Origin: an uncultured Fodinibius sp.
GTDB lineage: Bacteria; Bacteroidota; Rhodothermia; Balneolales; Balneolaceae
Reading direction: 5' to 3'
Assembly: GCA_913056235.1 (NCBI GenBank)
Contig: CAJXMW010000002.1
Coordinates: 248,001 to 312,000 of the forward strand
DNA: 64,000 nt
The notes below the pieces were generated by a model. It had not been told where the DNA came from, searched no databases, and was given only the letters and a program-made list of their open reading frames with translations. Positions 27,038 through 36,352 of this stretch are shown here, piece after piece; the stretch's first letter is position 1; each line of letters opens with the position of its first letter. The translations under genes and the position numbers were made by a program.

Positions 27038-27625
27038 ATGAGCGAATCGAATGACAAAGTAAAAGAAGAACAATCAACCGACGAAGAGCAATCGGTTGAA
27101 AATACTGAGGAACCTTCTCAGTATCAGGATTACGAGGCTGATGAGCTTCGTGATATGTTGGTTGCACGTGATGAAGAAGTTGAACAGCTGGAGCGAGAAC
27201 TTGCCGAGGCGAAAGACTCGCATCTCAGAAAAGCGGCCGAGCTTGAGAATTATCGTAAGCGCGTGCAGCGCGAACGATCGCAGGTTTTTGAGACGGCCAA
27301 AGCGAAAGCTATTGAGGATTTTCTTGAAGTGAATGACGATCTCCAGCGAACGCTGGCAGCCGCTGAAGACCTGGATGTCAATGAAACCTTCTTGGATGGG
27401 GTTATGCTGGTTGCAAACAAATTTAAAGAAGTGCTCGACAAACACGACGTTGAGCGGATTGATGAAGAGGGAGTACCCTTTGATGTGGATCTCCATGATG
27501 CGATGATGCGTCAAAAACCCACAGATGATAGCATTGAGAGCGATATAGTGCTCAATGTAGTGGAGAGCGGCTATCGCATGGGAGATCGTACCATCCGTCA
27601 TGCAAAAGTAATTGTGAGCGAATAA
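27038..27625 (+). CDS. grpE: Nucleotide exchange factor GrpE
   Basis: 195 residues from ATG 27038. A TTG at 27029 would add three residues, but the ATG gives the usual acidic N-terminus. GrpE is the DnaK nucleotide exchange factor. Visible: a long acidic, disordered N-terminus, a coiled coil (about 45-80, LVARDEEVEQLERELAEAK), the AAELENYRKRVQRE signature, and a C-terminal beta-wing with VVESGYRMGDRTIRHAKV. Followed after 27 bases by dnaJ. dnaK is not in the window. Confidence 0.97.
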   Translation: MSESNDKVKEEQSTDEEQSVENTEEPSQYQDYEADELRDMLVARDEEVEQLERELAEAKDSHLRKAAELENYRKRVQRERSQVFETAKAKAIEDFLEVNDDLQRTLAAAEDLDVNETFLDGVMLVANKFKEVLDKHDVERIDEEGVPFDVDLHDAMMRQKPTDDSIESDIVLNVVESGYRMGDRTIRHAKVIVSE

Positions 27626-27652
27626 TTTAATTAAGGAAAGTTAAGTTTATTC

Positions 27653-28813
27653 ATGTCTAAACTAGACTACTACGAAGTTCTTGGCGTCAGTAAAGATGCC
27701 TCTGAAGATGAAATTAAAAAGGCCTACCGCGAAAAGGCGATGAAGTTTCACCCGGATCGGAATTCTGATGATCCGGAAGCCGAAAAGAAGTTCAAGCAAG
27801 CCTCTGAAGCCTATGATGTATTAGGCGATTCTGAAAAACGCCAACGTTATGATCGTTTTGGTCACCAAGGCATTAATGGCGGCAGTGGCTTTGGCGGACG
27901 AGGCGGCGCTGGATTTGAGGATGTCGGCTTTGAAGATATTTTCAGCCGCTTCAGTGATATTTTCGGAGGCGAATTTGGGGGCGGCCGAGGACGAGGTCGC
28001 AGCCGTCGCTCGTCGGGTCAGCCCGGCTCTGATATGAAGCTCCGGATTGAGCTTGACCTCGAAGATATTGCCTTTGGTACTGAGAAGAAGCTGAAGGTTA
28101 AAAAGTTTACCAAATGTGATAAATGTAACGGCACTGGTGCCGAAACGGAAGATGATTATCGCATGTGTGGCACTTGTGATGGCACGGGCGAAGTTCGCCA
28201 GGTGCATAAGACCATGCTTGGTCAAATGGTGAATGTGCAAACCTGTCCTGAGTGCCAGGGCGATGGACGCATCATTACTGACAAATGCTCAAAGTGTAAT
28301 GGCGAAGGACGCTACAAAGGTGAAGAAACGGTTCAGGTGCGTGTACCTTCCGGCGTTACCAAAGGCAATTACATCACACTTCGCAATCAAGGCAATGCTG
28401 GCAAACGAGGTGGACCAGCCGGTGATCTGGTTGTGCTTATCGAAGAAAAAGAGCACGAACATTTTGAGCGTGATGGTAATGATATTTATTATGATCTGGT
28501 GCTGAGCGTGCCCGACGCTATTTTAGGTACCGAAGTTGAGGTGCCGACGCTCAAAGGCAAGGCCAAAATTAAAATTGATGAGGGGACTCAACCGGGTCGT
28601 CTGCTGCGGATGAGTGGCAAAGGTATTCATGGGCTACAAAGCTCCGGGGTTGGAGACCAGTTTGTGCGCGTTAATGTTTATATCCCGAAAGACCTGGAAG
28701 ACGAAGAACGTGAACACATTGAAGCGCTGAGAGGGAATGAACATTTTGATGCCGAGAACAAGAAAGACGACGGCAAGGGCTTCTTCTCGAAGATTAAAGA
28801 CGTGTTTACGTAG
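27653..28813 (+). CDS. dnaJ: Chaperone protein DnaJ
   Basis: 386 residues, class I (type A) Hsp40 that delivers substrates to DnaK and stimulates its ATPase. J domain at residues 1-70 with HPD in KFHPDRN; a Gly/Phe-rich linker (about 75-125, with an unusual GRGRGRSRR basic tail); four CxxCxGxG zinc-binding repeats ([32 protein letters not shown]); and the C-terminal substrate domains. Second gene of a grpE-dnaJ operon that ends in a strong hairpin. Confidence 0.98.
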   Translation: MSKLDYYEVLGVSKDASEDEIKKAYREKAMKFHPDRNSDDPEAEKKFKQASEAYDVLGDSEKRQRYDRFGHQGINGGSGFGGRGGAGFEDVGFEDIFSRFSDIFGGEFGGGRGRGRSRRSSGQPGSDMKLRIELDLEDIAFGTEKKLKVKKFTKCDKCNGTGAETEDDYRMCGTCDGTGEVRQVHKTMLGQMVNVQTCPECQGDGRIITDKCSKCNGEGRYKGEETVQVRVPSGVTKGNYITLRNQGNAGKRGGPAGDLVVLIEEKEHEHFERDGNDIYYDLVLSVPDAILGTEVEVPTLKGKAKIKIDEGTQPGRLLRMSGKGIHGLQSSGVGDQFVRVNVYIPKDLEDEEREHIEALRGNEHFDAENKKDDGKGFFSKIKDVFT

Positions 28814-28842
28814 AATAGTATTATGTTACTAACCTCACTTAC

Positions 28843-28876
28843 AAAGGTCACACTGCTCTGCAGTGTGACCTTTTTT
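28843..28876 (+). terminator. dnaJ terminator (bidirectional form)
   Basis: A perfect 14-bp stem (28843-28856 with 28860-28873), 3-base loop, and T-run. The A-run on the left arm gives a T-run on the minus strand too, so it can also stop the convergent ATP-grasp gene ending at 28898. Confidence 0.9.
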
Positions 28877-28897
28877 ATTGTCAAACCAGGCAGAGAT

Positions 28898-29770
28898 TTA
28901 CTGGCTCATTCGATTCCCGAAAACATCCGCAAAGCGTTCCGGTGATTCTTCATCCATATTAAAATAGAGCGACGGCTCAATGAGCTCCAGCTCCATCAGT
29001 GCAAAGGTGTTTTGGGATGTCCGCACGTAGTCTATTCGGCTGTACAGTGGCGTAGATTGCAAGACTTGCAGTAGCTTTTGGGCTGATTGAAGTAGATCTT
29101 TTTCAGGATTTGCTACTAGTTCCAGCGAACCTCCATGCTCTTCCTGCACGCGAAAGTCCGATTGTTTGGGCGTCTTGAGGATGGTATGGCTATAGGTATC
29201 CCCAAAAAAGAACACCGAGAATTCCCCTTCTTTGACGATATTATCCATGAAAGGCTGCACCAGAAAAGGGCGACCGTTAAAAACGCTGTTTAACTGATTT
29301 ATATAGCTGTTTTGGTTATCCTTATTGATCCAAAACGTATCATCGGCGTTGGCGCTTACGGTTGGTTTGATGATGATCTCGTCGGTTTCAAATACACTAA
29401 AAAAACCACTCAGCTCTTGCTCCTGAAATGAAGTTTTCCACAGGCTGGGGACGATCTCGATTCCAGCTTGTTGCAAATCACGCAGGTAGGTTTTATCCAC
29501 ATTCCATTCCACAAACTCCAAGCTGTTTTCGAGCTGGGCCGTGGATTCATCGATAGTCCGGAGGGTCTGCATAAAGGCCTCTGGATCATCTTGGTAATCC
29601 CAAGGACTTCGGATAACTACCACTTCAAATTGGTCCCAGTTGATGTTATTGTTGCGCCAGGATACTTCTTGGACTGTCCACCCGCGTTGTTGGAGCGGTT
29701 CAAACAGCAAATGATCGTAGCATTCAAAGGCATCGAGGTTATCCATCGACAAAAAGGCACAGCGTTTCAT
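28898..29770 (-). CDS. ATP-grasp domain protein
   Basis: 290 residues. The order fits ATP-grasp ligases of the RimK/glutathione synthetase type: an N-terminal domain with VVVIRSPWDYQDDP, a central IIIKPTVSANADDTF (lysine plus glycine-poor loop at the ATP site), FLVQPFMDNIVKEGEFSVFFF, and the metal-binding end ELELIEPSLYF. Members with the N-terminal SPWDY sequence are often called hypothetical glutathione-synthetase-like proteins. They probably join an amino or peptide substrate to a carboxylate. The substrate is unknown. Single gene on the minus strand. Confidence 0.8.
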   Translation of the reverse strand: MKRCAFLSMDNLDAFECYDHLLFEPLQQRGWTVQEVSWRNNNINWDQFEVVVIRSPWDYQDDPEAFMQTLRTIDESTAQLENSLEFVEWNVDKTYLRDLQQAGIEIVPSLWKTSFQEQELSGFFSVFETDEIIIKPTVSANADDTFWINKDNQNSYINQLNSVFNGRPFLVQPFMDNIVKEGEFSVFFFGDTYSHTILKTPKQSDFRVQEEHGGSLELVANPEKDLLQSAQKLLQVLQSTPLYSRIDYVRTSQNTFALMELELIEPSLYFNMDEESPERFADVFGNRMSQ

Positions 29771-29852
29771 GGATTGTAGCTAATTGGTTACAATTTTCGA
29801 AAGCCAAAGATAAAAGGGTGACAGGGAAGGGGAAAATAATTATTCGAAATAA

Positions 29853-29880
29853 AGAAGCCCTGAACAAGGTCCAGGGCTTT
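29853..29880 (-). terminator. Terminator of the RRM gene
   Basis: On the minus strand, AAGCCCTG (read from 29879) pairs with CAGGGCTT (ending 29855), followed by CTTTATTT. It lies 23 bases after the RRM stop codon. Confidence 0.65.
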
Positions 29881-29902
29881 AAAATGTTTTAGCAAAAGGT
29901 AC

Positions 29903-30190
29903 TTAGCGGCGGCTGTAGTTGCCTCTTCCAACTTTATTTCCAGCTGTTTCTTTGGGACGAGCCTTGTTTACTTTCACAGCACGGCCACTGATTTCAGCAC
30001 CATCCAGCTCTTCAATAGCAGTCTGAGCGTCTTCATCATTCGCCATCTCTACAAATCCAAAGCCTTTTGAGCGGCCTGTTTCTCGGTCCTTGATCACTTT
30101 TGCGGAAATCACTTCCCCAAACTCTTCAAACACCTCTTCTAATTCCTGATCTGAAACCTTGTACGAAAGGTTTCCTACGTAAATATTCAT
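29903..30190 (-). CDS. Single-RRM RNA-binding protein
   Basis: 95 residues from ATG 30190. One RNA recognition motif fills nearly the whole protein: RNP2 as IYVGNL at residues 3-8 and RNP1 as KGFGFVEM, with a short basic Gly/Arg tail (GRGNYSRR). Such proteins in cyanobacteria and Bacteroidota bind RNA and are often cold-induced. A longer reading from 30271 adds 27 residues without homology, so the internal ATG directly before the RNP2 strand was chosen. Own terminator downstream. Confidence 0.93.
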   Translation of the reverse strand: MNIYVGNLSYKVSDQELEEVFEEFGEVISAKVIKDRETGRSKGFGFVEMANDEDAQTAIEELDGAEISGRAVKVNKARPKETAGNKVGRGNYSRR

Positions 30191-30354
30191 TCGTCTTAAA
30201 ATTGAATTAAAGTTTCGGGAACCGGTCGTTTTAGGCTGGATTATGTAGCCAATAGTCGCCATATATCCCATAAAAAGAATATTACGCTAATTCCGCTCAA
30301 AAAAGAAATAAATTATCTCTAAGATTGGTAAATCTTGTCTCGTAGTGGTAACGG

Positions 30355-30846
30355 TTAATCCAGCTCTTTATACATGTAGAGATGGTCACGGTACTCATCA
30401 CCATACCGGATAGCATTGGGAATACGGCCTCCCTCATGAAACCCAAATTTGTTGAGCAGGGCCAGGCTGGGTTCGTTCTGGCTTACCAGAATGGCGACTA
30501 TAAGCCGATAATTTTTGCGCTTGCAAAATTTGATGGCATGATTCATGAGCGCTGTTCCGATGCCTGTACCATGGTGATCATAATCAACGTAATAGCTGAC
30601 TTCGACTACTTCGTTGAGGGCTTGGCGGTCGGACCGGTACGGGGAAACAGATATCCACCCAACCACGGTACCGTTTTGCTCGGCAACAAAAATTGGATAG
30701 TTATCCCTGGAATGATCCTGAAACCATAATTTACGCTCTGCGAGCGGGATGGGGTCAGTATGAGCGGTTCGCAGGCCGTCTTGTACTGCTTGGTTATAAA
30801 TTTTGTTAATTGGTTCCAGATGGTTGGATGAGGCCAGCCTAATCAT
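30355..30846 (-). CDS. GNAT acetyltransferase, phosphinothricin-acetyltransferase-like
   Basis: 163 residues. GNAT fold with the acetyl-CoA pyrophosphate loop HHGTGIGTALM and the motif B region NEPSLALLNKFGFHEGG. The opening YNQAVQDGLRTAHTDP and the WISVSPYRSDRQALNEV segment resemble the PAT/Bar and MddA subfamily, which acetylates amino-acid analogues such as phosphinothricin or methionine sulfone. Substrate unproven. It starts 33 bases after the fur-family stop on the same strand and may be co-transcribed with it. Confidence 0.85.
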   Translation of the reverse strand: MIRLASSNHLEPINKIYNQAVQDGLRTAHTDPIPLAERKLWFQDHSRDNYPIFVAEQNGTVVGWISVSPYRSDRQALNEVVEVSYYVDYDHHGTGIGTALMNHAIKFCKRKNYRLIVAILVSQNEPSLALLNKFGFHEGGRIPNAIRYGDEYRDHLYMYKELD

Positions 30847-30879
30847 ATTATCTTAAGACGAAATATTCCGCCAAATATC

Positions 30880-31392
30880 TTAATTCACTTCAGACTTCTT
30901 CTTTTTCTTTTTACTCTTAACTTCTTGTTTACGGCTGCAATTCTCGGTGTCTTCGCATGCCCCGAAAAAGTGCAGGGAGTGACCCGTAATATTAAACTTG
31001 TGAATTTTTTCCATCATGGTCTTGATTTCCTGGATTCGGGGATCGCAGAATTCAAGTACGGCGCCACACTCTTTACAGATGATGTGGTCGTGCTGCTGGT
31101 AGGCATAGGCACGTTCGTAATAATACTGGTTTTTGCCAAACTGCTGGCGTTGTACCAATCCGCATTCTACCAATAAATCCAGTGTGTTATAGACCGTAGC
31201 GCGAGAGACACGGGTACCGCCGTCTTTCATATTGAAAAAGATGTCATCAGCATCAAAGTGACCGTCGGCGCGATAAATTTCTTCGAGCACCATAAAACGC
31301 TCCGGGGTTTGCCGCTGATTGTGTTCTTTCAGGTAGGAGCTAAAAATCTCCTTAACCAAATCAATTGTTTCTTCTTTAGCTGGATGAGCCAT
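30880..31392 (-). CDS. Fur-family transcriptional regulator
   Basis: 170 residues from ATG 31392; the frame is open back to 31434, but that adds 14 unfamily-like residues. N-terminal winged helix (RQTPERFMVLEEIYRADGHFDADDIFF, then VSRATVYNTLDLLVECGLV as recognition helix) and a C-terminal metal domain with HDHIICKECGAVLEF. The second CxxC of zinc-site Fur proteins is not obvious; a single pair of cysteines occurs near the end (GACEDTENC). The tail is a run of lysines (KSKKKKKKSEVN). Could be Fur, PerR or Zur; the metal cannot be told. Divergent from the acyl-CoA ligase gene. Confidence 0.9.
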   Translation of the reverse strand: MAHPAKEETIDLVKEIFSSYLKEHNQRQTPERFMVLEEIYRADGHFDADDIFFNMKDGGTRVSRATVYNTLDLLVECGLVQRQQFGKNQYYYERAYAYQQHDHIICKECGAVLEFCDPRIQEIKTMMEKIHKFNITGHSLHFFGACEDTENCSRKQEVKSKKKKKKSEVN

Positions 31393-31445
31393 ATCGTCAA
31401 TTTTTCTTTTAATATAATGATTTGGCGTCCCCAAAAAAACACGAT

Positions 31446-31455
31446 TGCAATTGCA
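31446..31455. promoter_or_regulatory. Short palindrome in the fur/acyl-CoA ligase divergent region
   Basis: TGCAATTGCA is a perfect 10-base palindrome, 54 bases before the Fur-family start. A self-binding site for the regulator is possible but the match to a Fur box is poor. Confidence 0.2.
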
Positions 31456-31565
31456 TCAAAACCCCTGATTGGGGGTGGTGCTGAATTTTCGATTCAGAAT
31501 GTTATATTCGATCTGTATTCAAATGAATAGGACAGGTGCATCCAACAGTAATAAATTATCGATTT

Positions 31566-33443
31566 ATGCCCACAGTAGTAGCTTTTGAGACATTGACTGA
31601 GTTATTTCAAAATTTATGCAAAAAATACCAGGGGACTGATAAAACAGCCTTTGCCCGTAAGCCGACTACGGATGCTCCCTATGAAACGATTAACTGGGAT
31701 CAGGTTTCTGAGGATGTGAATACGCTGGCGGCGTACCTGGTGAAGCACGGCGTCGAAGCTGGCGACCGGGTAGCACTGCTCAGCGAAAATCGCTACGAAT
31801 GGGCTGTTGTTGACTTGGCGCTTCAGCTTATTGGTGGGGTCAATGTATCCCTTTACACTTCTTTGCCTCCGAACCAGTGCGAATATATTTTGAATAACTC
31901 TGAGGCTAAGATCTTTTTTGTCTCCACGGGGATCCAGTTGAAAAAAGCCCGGCAGGTTTTTGACAGTTGTGAGCACCTGAACCAGGTTATTGCTTTCGAT
32001 CGGCCCAATATTGAGGAGTATTTGGATGACCCGTACGTCAGCTTGTTTGAAAAGGCGATGGCTGAGGGACTTAAACTCTATCCCAAACTCGAGGATGAAA
32101 TTCACGAACGCAGCAAGGCTATTGAACCCGAAGATCTGGCCACGCTTATTTACACTTCCGGTACCACCGGCAAGCCCAAGGGAGCTATGTTGACGCACCG
32201 TAATATCGTCAGTAATATGAAGGCTGCTCACCAGCGTATTGATATTAACGAGGATGATCGCTGCCTGTCGTTCTTGCCGCTATGCCACTCCTTTGAGCGC
32301 ACAGCTGGGTACTATGCCATGATGGCTGGCGGAGCCGAGATCTACTACACCGAGAGCGTGGACACTGTGGCAAAGAATATGACAGAGGCGTCTCCCACTA
32401 TTGTTATAAGTGTGCCCCGGCTATTTGAGAAGATTTATAACCTGGTCAGTAAAAGTGTTGAGGAAGGTACGGCAATTAAGCAGAAAATTTTTGAGTGGGC
32501 CCAGAAAGTGGGACGCAAATATGCCAACGGCAAACGTGGGCTGGTTTCGATGCAGAAGAAACTGGCCGACAAGCTTGTCTTTGACAAGCTCAAAGAGCGT
32601 ACCGGTGGGAATATCCGGTTTTTTGTTTCGGGTGGGGCAGCCCTGCCCGCTGAAATTGGAAATTTCTTTATGGGAGCAGGTCTCCACGTTATCGAAGGAT
32701 ACGGCCTGACGGAAACTTCTCCGGTGATGTGTTGCAATACTTATGGTGATGAAAAGATGGGCACTGTTGGTAAAGTGCTGCCTGGTGTAACCGTTGCCAT
32801 ACAGCGTCTCGAAGACAACGAACTTATTTCTGAGATCAGCGGTGAAGATTATCCCACGGACCATTCCTCAGAGCAGGGAGAAATCCTCTGTAAGGGTCCC
32901 AATGTTATGAAAGGATATTGGAAAAATGAGGATGCCACCCGCGAGATGATTGATGACGAGGATTACCTGCATACCGGTGATGTAGGCCGGTTTGTTGACG
33001 GTAAATTGCAAATTACTGACCGCATCAAACACATGATTGTGAATGCCGGCGGAAAAAATATTTATCCTGGTCCCATTGAGGATCTATTTAAAACCAGTAA
33101 ATGGATTGACCAACTCGTTGTTGTGGGTGAACATCAGCCGTACATGGCTGCCTTGATTGTTCCGGATTTCGAAGAGCTTGAGAACCATGCCAAAGCCGAA
33201 AGTATTGAATATGAGTCGATCGAAGAGCTGCTTGACGACGAGGAGATCCAAAATATTTATCGAAAGGAAATTCGAAAACAGTCCGCTGAATTGGCCTCTC
33301 ACGAAAAGATTCGGGACTTTCGTTTGGTGTCAAACGAGTTTACGGTTGAGTCCGGAGAACTTACCCCCACCCTTAAGATCAAACGACGTATTGTTGAGGA
33401 CAAGTACGGTCACCTTATTGATGATATCTTTGCTGATAGTTAA
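31566..33443 (+). CDS. Long-chain acyl-CoA ligase (AMP-forming)
   Basis: 625 residues from ATG 31566; a GTG at 31536 would add 10 residues. FadD/ACSL-type enzyme that activates fatty acids to acyl-CoA through an acyl-adenylate. Visible: P-loop LIYTSGTTGKPKGAMLTHRN, SFLPLCHSFERTAG, the adenylate motif EGYGLTETSPV, YLHTGDVG, and the hinge DRIKHMIVNAGGKNIYPGPIE. The length and insertions match the eukaryote-like long-chain group (FAA1/FadD15-like) common in Bacteroidota. It probably feeds fatty-acid use together with the acyl-CoA dehydrogenase at 37789. Peripheral membrane or cytosolic. Confidence 0.93.
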   Translation: MPTVVAFETLTELFQNLCKKYQGTDKTAFARKPTTDAPYETINWDQVSEDVNTLAAYLVKHGVEAGDRVALLSENRYEWAVVDLALQLIGGVNVSLYTSLPPNQCEYILNNSEAKIFFVSTGIQLKKARQVFDSCEHLNQVIAFDRPNIEEYLDDPYVSLFEKAMAEGLKLYPKLEDEIHERSKAIEPEDLATLIYTSGTTGKPKGAMLTHRNIVSNMKAAHQRIDINEDDRCLSFLPLCHSFERTAGYYAMMAGGAEIYYTESVDTVAKNMTEASPTIVISVPRLFEKIYNLVSKSVEEGTAIKQKIFEWAQKVGRKYANGKRGLVSMQKKLADKLVFDKLKERTGGNIRFFVSGGAALPAEIGNFFMGAGLHVIEGYGLTETSPVMCCNTYGDEKMGTVGKVLPGVTVAIQRLEDNELISEISGEDYPTDHSSEQGEILCKGPNVMKGYWKNEDATREMIDDEDYLHTGDVGRFVDGKLQITDRIKHMIVNAGGKNIYPGPIEDLFKTSKWIDQLVVVGEHQPYMAALIVPDFEELENHAKAESIEYESIEELLDDEEIQNIYRKEIRKQSAELASHEKIRDFRLVSNEFTVESGELTPTLKIKRRIVEDKYGHLIDDIFADS

Positions 33444-33525
33444 GGCCCGTCTAACCTTGTTTAAGGACCAGTGTGAATCAAATCTAGAAGAGACTTAGAA
33501 AGTATTGATAATTGAAAGCTAATCT

Positions 33526-34014
33526 ATGTCATACTCATTTTTCTACTGGATACATATCGTCTCGTACATAGTTTGGCTGTTGGCTTTTGCCGGCAGTCTC
33601 TTTTATGGCTATAGAGTTTGGAGCGAAAAAGATGCAGTAGAGAAACGTAAATTTATGCGCTTAGAACGACTTATTACCAGCATTGGGGGGCATTTGGGGG
33701 CGCTTGGCATTTTGGTTTCTGGCTGGGCCATGACCTCGATTTCCGGCGGACCACAATGGGGATGGTTTAGCGTACAGTTGTATCCGTGGCTGGCAATAAA
33801 ACAGCTGTTGTTTATTGTGATTCTCGTGCTGATTGTATTTTCTATCAGGCGCAGCCGCATTTTTAAAAAGCGACTCAAGCAGGAAGAGGGTAATGCCATG
33901 GGCACCGATACGTCTGATAAATGGAGGCGCGCCTACTGGATGTCGCTGTCTATTTACATCCTGGTTGTAATAAACACTCTGCTGGGATTAACTCGTCCTT
34001 TGCTGGCATTTTGA
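33526..34014 (+). CDS. Four-helix membrane protein (DUF2269/CopD-like)
   Basis: 162 residues with four predicted membrane helices: an N-terminal one with WIHIVSYIVWLLAFAGSLFYG, then about 50-70, 88-107 and 138-157. The early His in WIHIV and another in GGHLGAL could bind heme or metal as in the HemJ/CopD/DUF2269 group, but the match is weak. Follows the acyl-CoA ligase by 82 bases on the same strand and converges on the DUF1499 gene. Function unknown. Confidence 0.7.
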   Translation: MSYSFFYWIHIVSYIVWLLAFAGSLFYGYRVWSEKDAVEKRKFMRLERLITSIGGHLGALGILVSGWAMTSISGGPQWGWFSVQLYPWLAIKQLLFIVILVLIVFSIRRSRIFKKRLKQEEGNAMGTDTSDKWRRAYWMSLSIYILVVINTLLGLTRPLLAF

Positions 34015-34037
34015 TTCATGTGCCTGAGCATGTATTA

Positions 34038-34445
34038 CTATATTCGTGATCTGAATCCACGCAGAAATTTTTTGACCCGCCGGGTATTTACATATAAATC
34101 GCTTTCCCCGACGCGGCTGGCACTCCGGATATGCAAGTAGGATGAGGTACTATCTTTTTCGGTGACTTGCACAACCATATCATCCCGAAAAAAGAATACC
34201 TTAAAGACGGACTCCAACTTTTTCAGATTCTTGTTTACGGTAATGTTTTCGGGCTGCATGGCTTTTAAGGTATCATGAGAAGCCTTGAATGTTGTTTCAG
34301 CCGAACGGTCAACCTGCCTGCTAATACGGACACAATTAGGTGAATTGGGGCAGGGCGGCAGCGGATTTTGGATCGACTCCACGCTGGGGATGTCGGATGA
34401 CTGAGATCCCAACCAACCAAATAAAGAAAATCCGAAAATTGTCAC
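34038..34445 (-). CDS. DUF1499 domain protein
   Basis: 135 residues with an N-terminal hydrophobic segment (TIFGFSLFGWLG), then the DUF1499 core: PPCPNSPNCVRISRQ near the start, a central LKKLESVFKVFFF and the end SSYLHIRSASRVGESDLYVNTRRV. The family has no known reaction; members are often exported. Last of the cysteine desulfurase-LOG-DUF1499 operon, starting one base after the LOG stop codon. Confidence 0.88.
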   Translation of the reverse strand: MTIFGFSLFGWLGSQSSDIPSVESIQNPLPPCPNSPNCVRISRQVDRSAETTFKASHDTLKAMQPENITVNKNLKKLESVFKVFFFRDDMVVQVTEKDSTSSYLHIRSASRVGESDLYVNTRRVKKFLRGFRSRI

Positions 34446-34446
34446 G

Positions 34447-35004
34447 TTAGTCCGTTTTCTGGAAGGGAAGGTGGTCGATACATTCCTGTACCTGGTTCGC
34501 TATTCTCAGCGAAGCCCGGTTGTCGTCGGTGATGAATCCATTGTCCACAGCGTGGTCAATAAACTCTATAAGCTTGTCGTAGTATCCATCCACATTGAAC
34601 AGGATTACCGATTTGTCGTGGATGCCCAGCTGCAGCCAAGTGATCGCTTCCATCAGTTCTTCGAAAGTGCCAAAGCCGCCGGGTAGGGCAATGAAGGCAT
34701 CCGATAGCTCTGCCATCATCGCCTTGCGTTCGTGCATGGTGTCGGTGATGTGTAGGGCAGTGAGCTGCTCATGGGCCACTTCCATATCGTACAGATGCTG
34801 GGGAATGACGCCATGCACTTGTCCGCCGCGGCTGAGCGTGGCATTGGCTATTTCGTTCATCAAACCAACCGAGCCGCCGCCATATACCAAGCCGATATTA
34901 TGGCTAGCTAGCTCGTGCCCCAGCTCTTTGGCTCCTTTGATAAAAGCGCCGTTTTCGCCGGTTTTGGATCCACAGTATACACAAACTCGTTTTTTGTCGC
35001 TCAT
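34447..35004 (-). CDS. LOG-family (TIGR00730) nucleotide phosphoribohydrolase-like protein
   Basis: 185 residues. Family motifs PGGFGTFEELMEAITW and YGGGSVGLMNEIANATL are complete. Characterised members (plant LOG, bacterial YgdH/PpnN-like) hydrolyse nucleoside 5'-monophosphates to base and ribose phosphate; the substrate here is not known. The start overlaps the end of the cysteine desulfurase gene by four bases (ATGA), so translation is coupled. Cytosolic. Confidence 0.9.
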   Translation of the reverse strand: MSDKKRVCVYCGSKTGENGAFIKGAKELGHELASHNIGLVYGGGSVGLMNEIANATLSRGGQVHGVIPQHLYDMEVAHEQLTALHITDTMHERKAMMAELSDAFIALPGGFGTFEELMEAITWLQLGIHDKSVILFNVDGYYDKLIEFIDHAVDNGFITDDNRASLRIANQVQECIDHLPFQKTD

Positions 35005-36164
35005 GCCTTGGCTGTTGACATCATGCGATTTACGACGATTTCAAGCTTTTCCAGGAAGTAGTCAATCTCTTCGAGGGTATTCTGCTTACCAAGGCTCACG
35101 CGAATACTGGAGTTGGCCGTTTTGCTGTCGAGTCCAATGCCCTCAAGCACGTGCGAGGGTTCCATGGCGCCCGATGTACAGGCCGAACCGTTGGAGACAC
35201 AAATGCCTTCCACATCAAGATTGAGGAGTAACATTTCTCCGTCCAGCCCATCTCCGCTGGGGTCGAGGAAAGAGATATTGATGATATGCGGGACACCATT
35301 TTCGACATCGCCGTTAATTTGATAACGATCGCCAAAGCGTTCATCCAGTCCCTCGACAAGTTGCTTCCGAAGTTTCTCAAAATGAGTGCGATGATCATCC
35401 ATTTCTTCAACAGAGAGCTCCAGAGCTTTTGCAAGCCCAATGATACCGGGTACATTTAACGTACCTCCTCGACGCCGACGCTCCTGCGAGCCGCCGTGCA
35501 TCCACGGCAGCCATGGGGTAGCGTGACGCATATAGAGCACGCCAATACCTTTGGGCCCGTATATTTTGTGGCCGCTTATACTCAGGAAATTGAGCCCGAG
35601 TTCTTCTACGTCCACCGGAATTTTACCTACACTTTGAACCGTATCGGAGTGGAAGGGAATGTCATGCTTTTTGCAGATCTCGCTGATTTCTTTCAGCGGG
35701 TTGATCGATCCAATTTCATTATTGACGTGCATCAGTGACACCATCGCTGTGTCTTCATTGATAGCTTCCTCGACTTGCTCAGGATGGATAATGCCCTTTT
35801 CATCAGGTTGCACATACACCGGTTTGGCTCCACTTTGTTTCAGGGCCTCGGCCGTGTGCAATACGGCATGATGTTCGAGAGGAGAGGTAATAACTTCCGT
35901 CTTTCCGGTGGCATTGACAACGCCTTTGATAGCACAATTGTCGCTCTCAGTGCCACCACTTGTAAAGATAATTTCAGCAGGTTCTGCACCGATTATTTCT
36001 GCAATGTTTTCTCGTGCTTCTTCCACCGCCACTTTTGCGTTGTTTCCTAGTTGGTGCGGGGAATTGGCGTTCCCATAATGTTCGGTGAAATAGGGGGTCA
36101 TTGTTTCCAAAACCCGTTCGTCCACCGGGGTGGTCGCGGCATGATCGAAATAAACGGTCTTCAT
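35001..36164 (-). CDS. Cysteine desulfurase (NifS/IscS type)
   Basis: 387 residues from ATG 36164, chosen because AAAGGAGAT lies directly before it; a reading from 36194 is less likely. PLP enzyme that moves sulfur from cysteine for Fe-S cluster and tRNA thiolation. Visible: FDHAATTPVDERVLE at the start, HSDTVQSVGK (PLP-binding Asp and the nearby region), the PLP lysine Lys200 in SGHKIYGPKG, RRRGGTLNVPGI, and the sulfur-carrying Cys329 in SNGSACTSGAMEPSH. The isc scaffold genes are not adjacent. It begins the operon with the LOG and DUF1499 genes. Confidence 0.94.
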   Translation of the reverse strand: MKTVYFDHAATTPVDERVLETMTPYFTEHYGNANSPHQLGNNAKVAVEEARENIAEIIGAEPAEIIFTSGGTESDNCAIKGVVNATGKTEVITSPLEHHAVLHTAEALKQSGAKPVYVQPDEKGIIHPEQVEEAINEDTAMVSLMHVNNEIGSINPLKEISEICKKHDIPFHSDTVQSVGKIPVDVEELGLNFLSISGHKIYGPKGIGVLYMRHATPWLPWMHGGSQERRRRGGTLNVPGIIGLAKALELSVEEMDDHRTHFEKLRKQLVEGLDERFGDRYQINGDVENGVPHIINISFLDPSGDGLDGEMLLLNLDVEGICVSNGSACTSGAMEPSHVLEGIGLDSKTANSSIRVSLGKQNTLEEIDYFLEKLEIVVNRMMSTAKA

Positions 36165-36195
36165 ATCTCCTTTTTTGATTCGTATTTTGATCAAT

Positions 36196-36203
36196 CAAAG
36201 ATA
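36196..36203 (-). promoter_or_regulatory. Candidate cysteine desulfurase promoter -7 element
   Basis: TATCTTTG on the minus strand is identical to the octamer before guaB and lies 31 bases from the ATG at 36164, with the ribosome site AAAGGAGAT between. No clear -33 TTG was found. Confidence 0.45.
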
Positions 36204-36352
36204 TTTAAAATTGCACAGAAAAACAGGTTTCGGTGAAGGGCCGGTTGTTCTCAATATTATCAATGTATGATTATTCAATCCTTTGGTTTGGACGACTTTC
36301 AATAAGCTGGTAAATTCAGCCATCAGTTTACTCGGAACCAACAATATTTTTG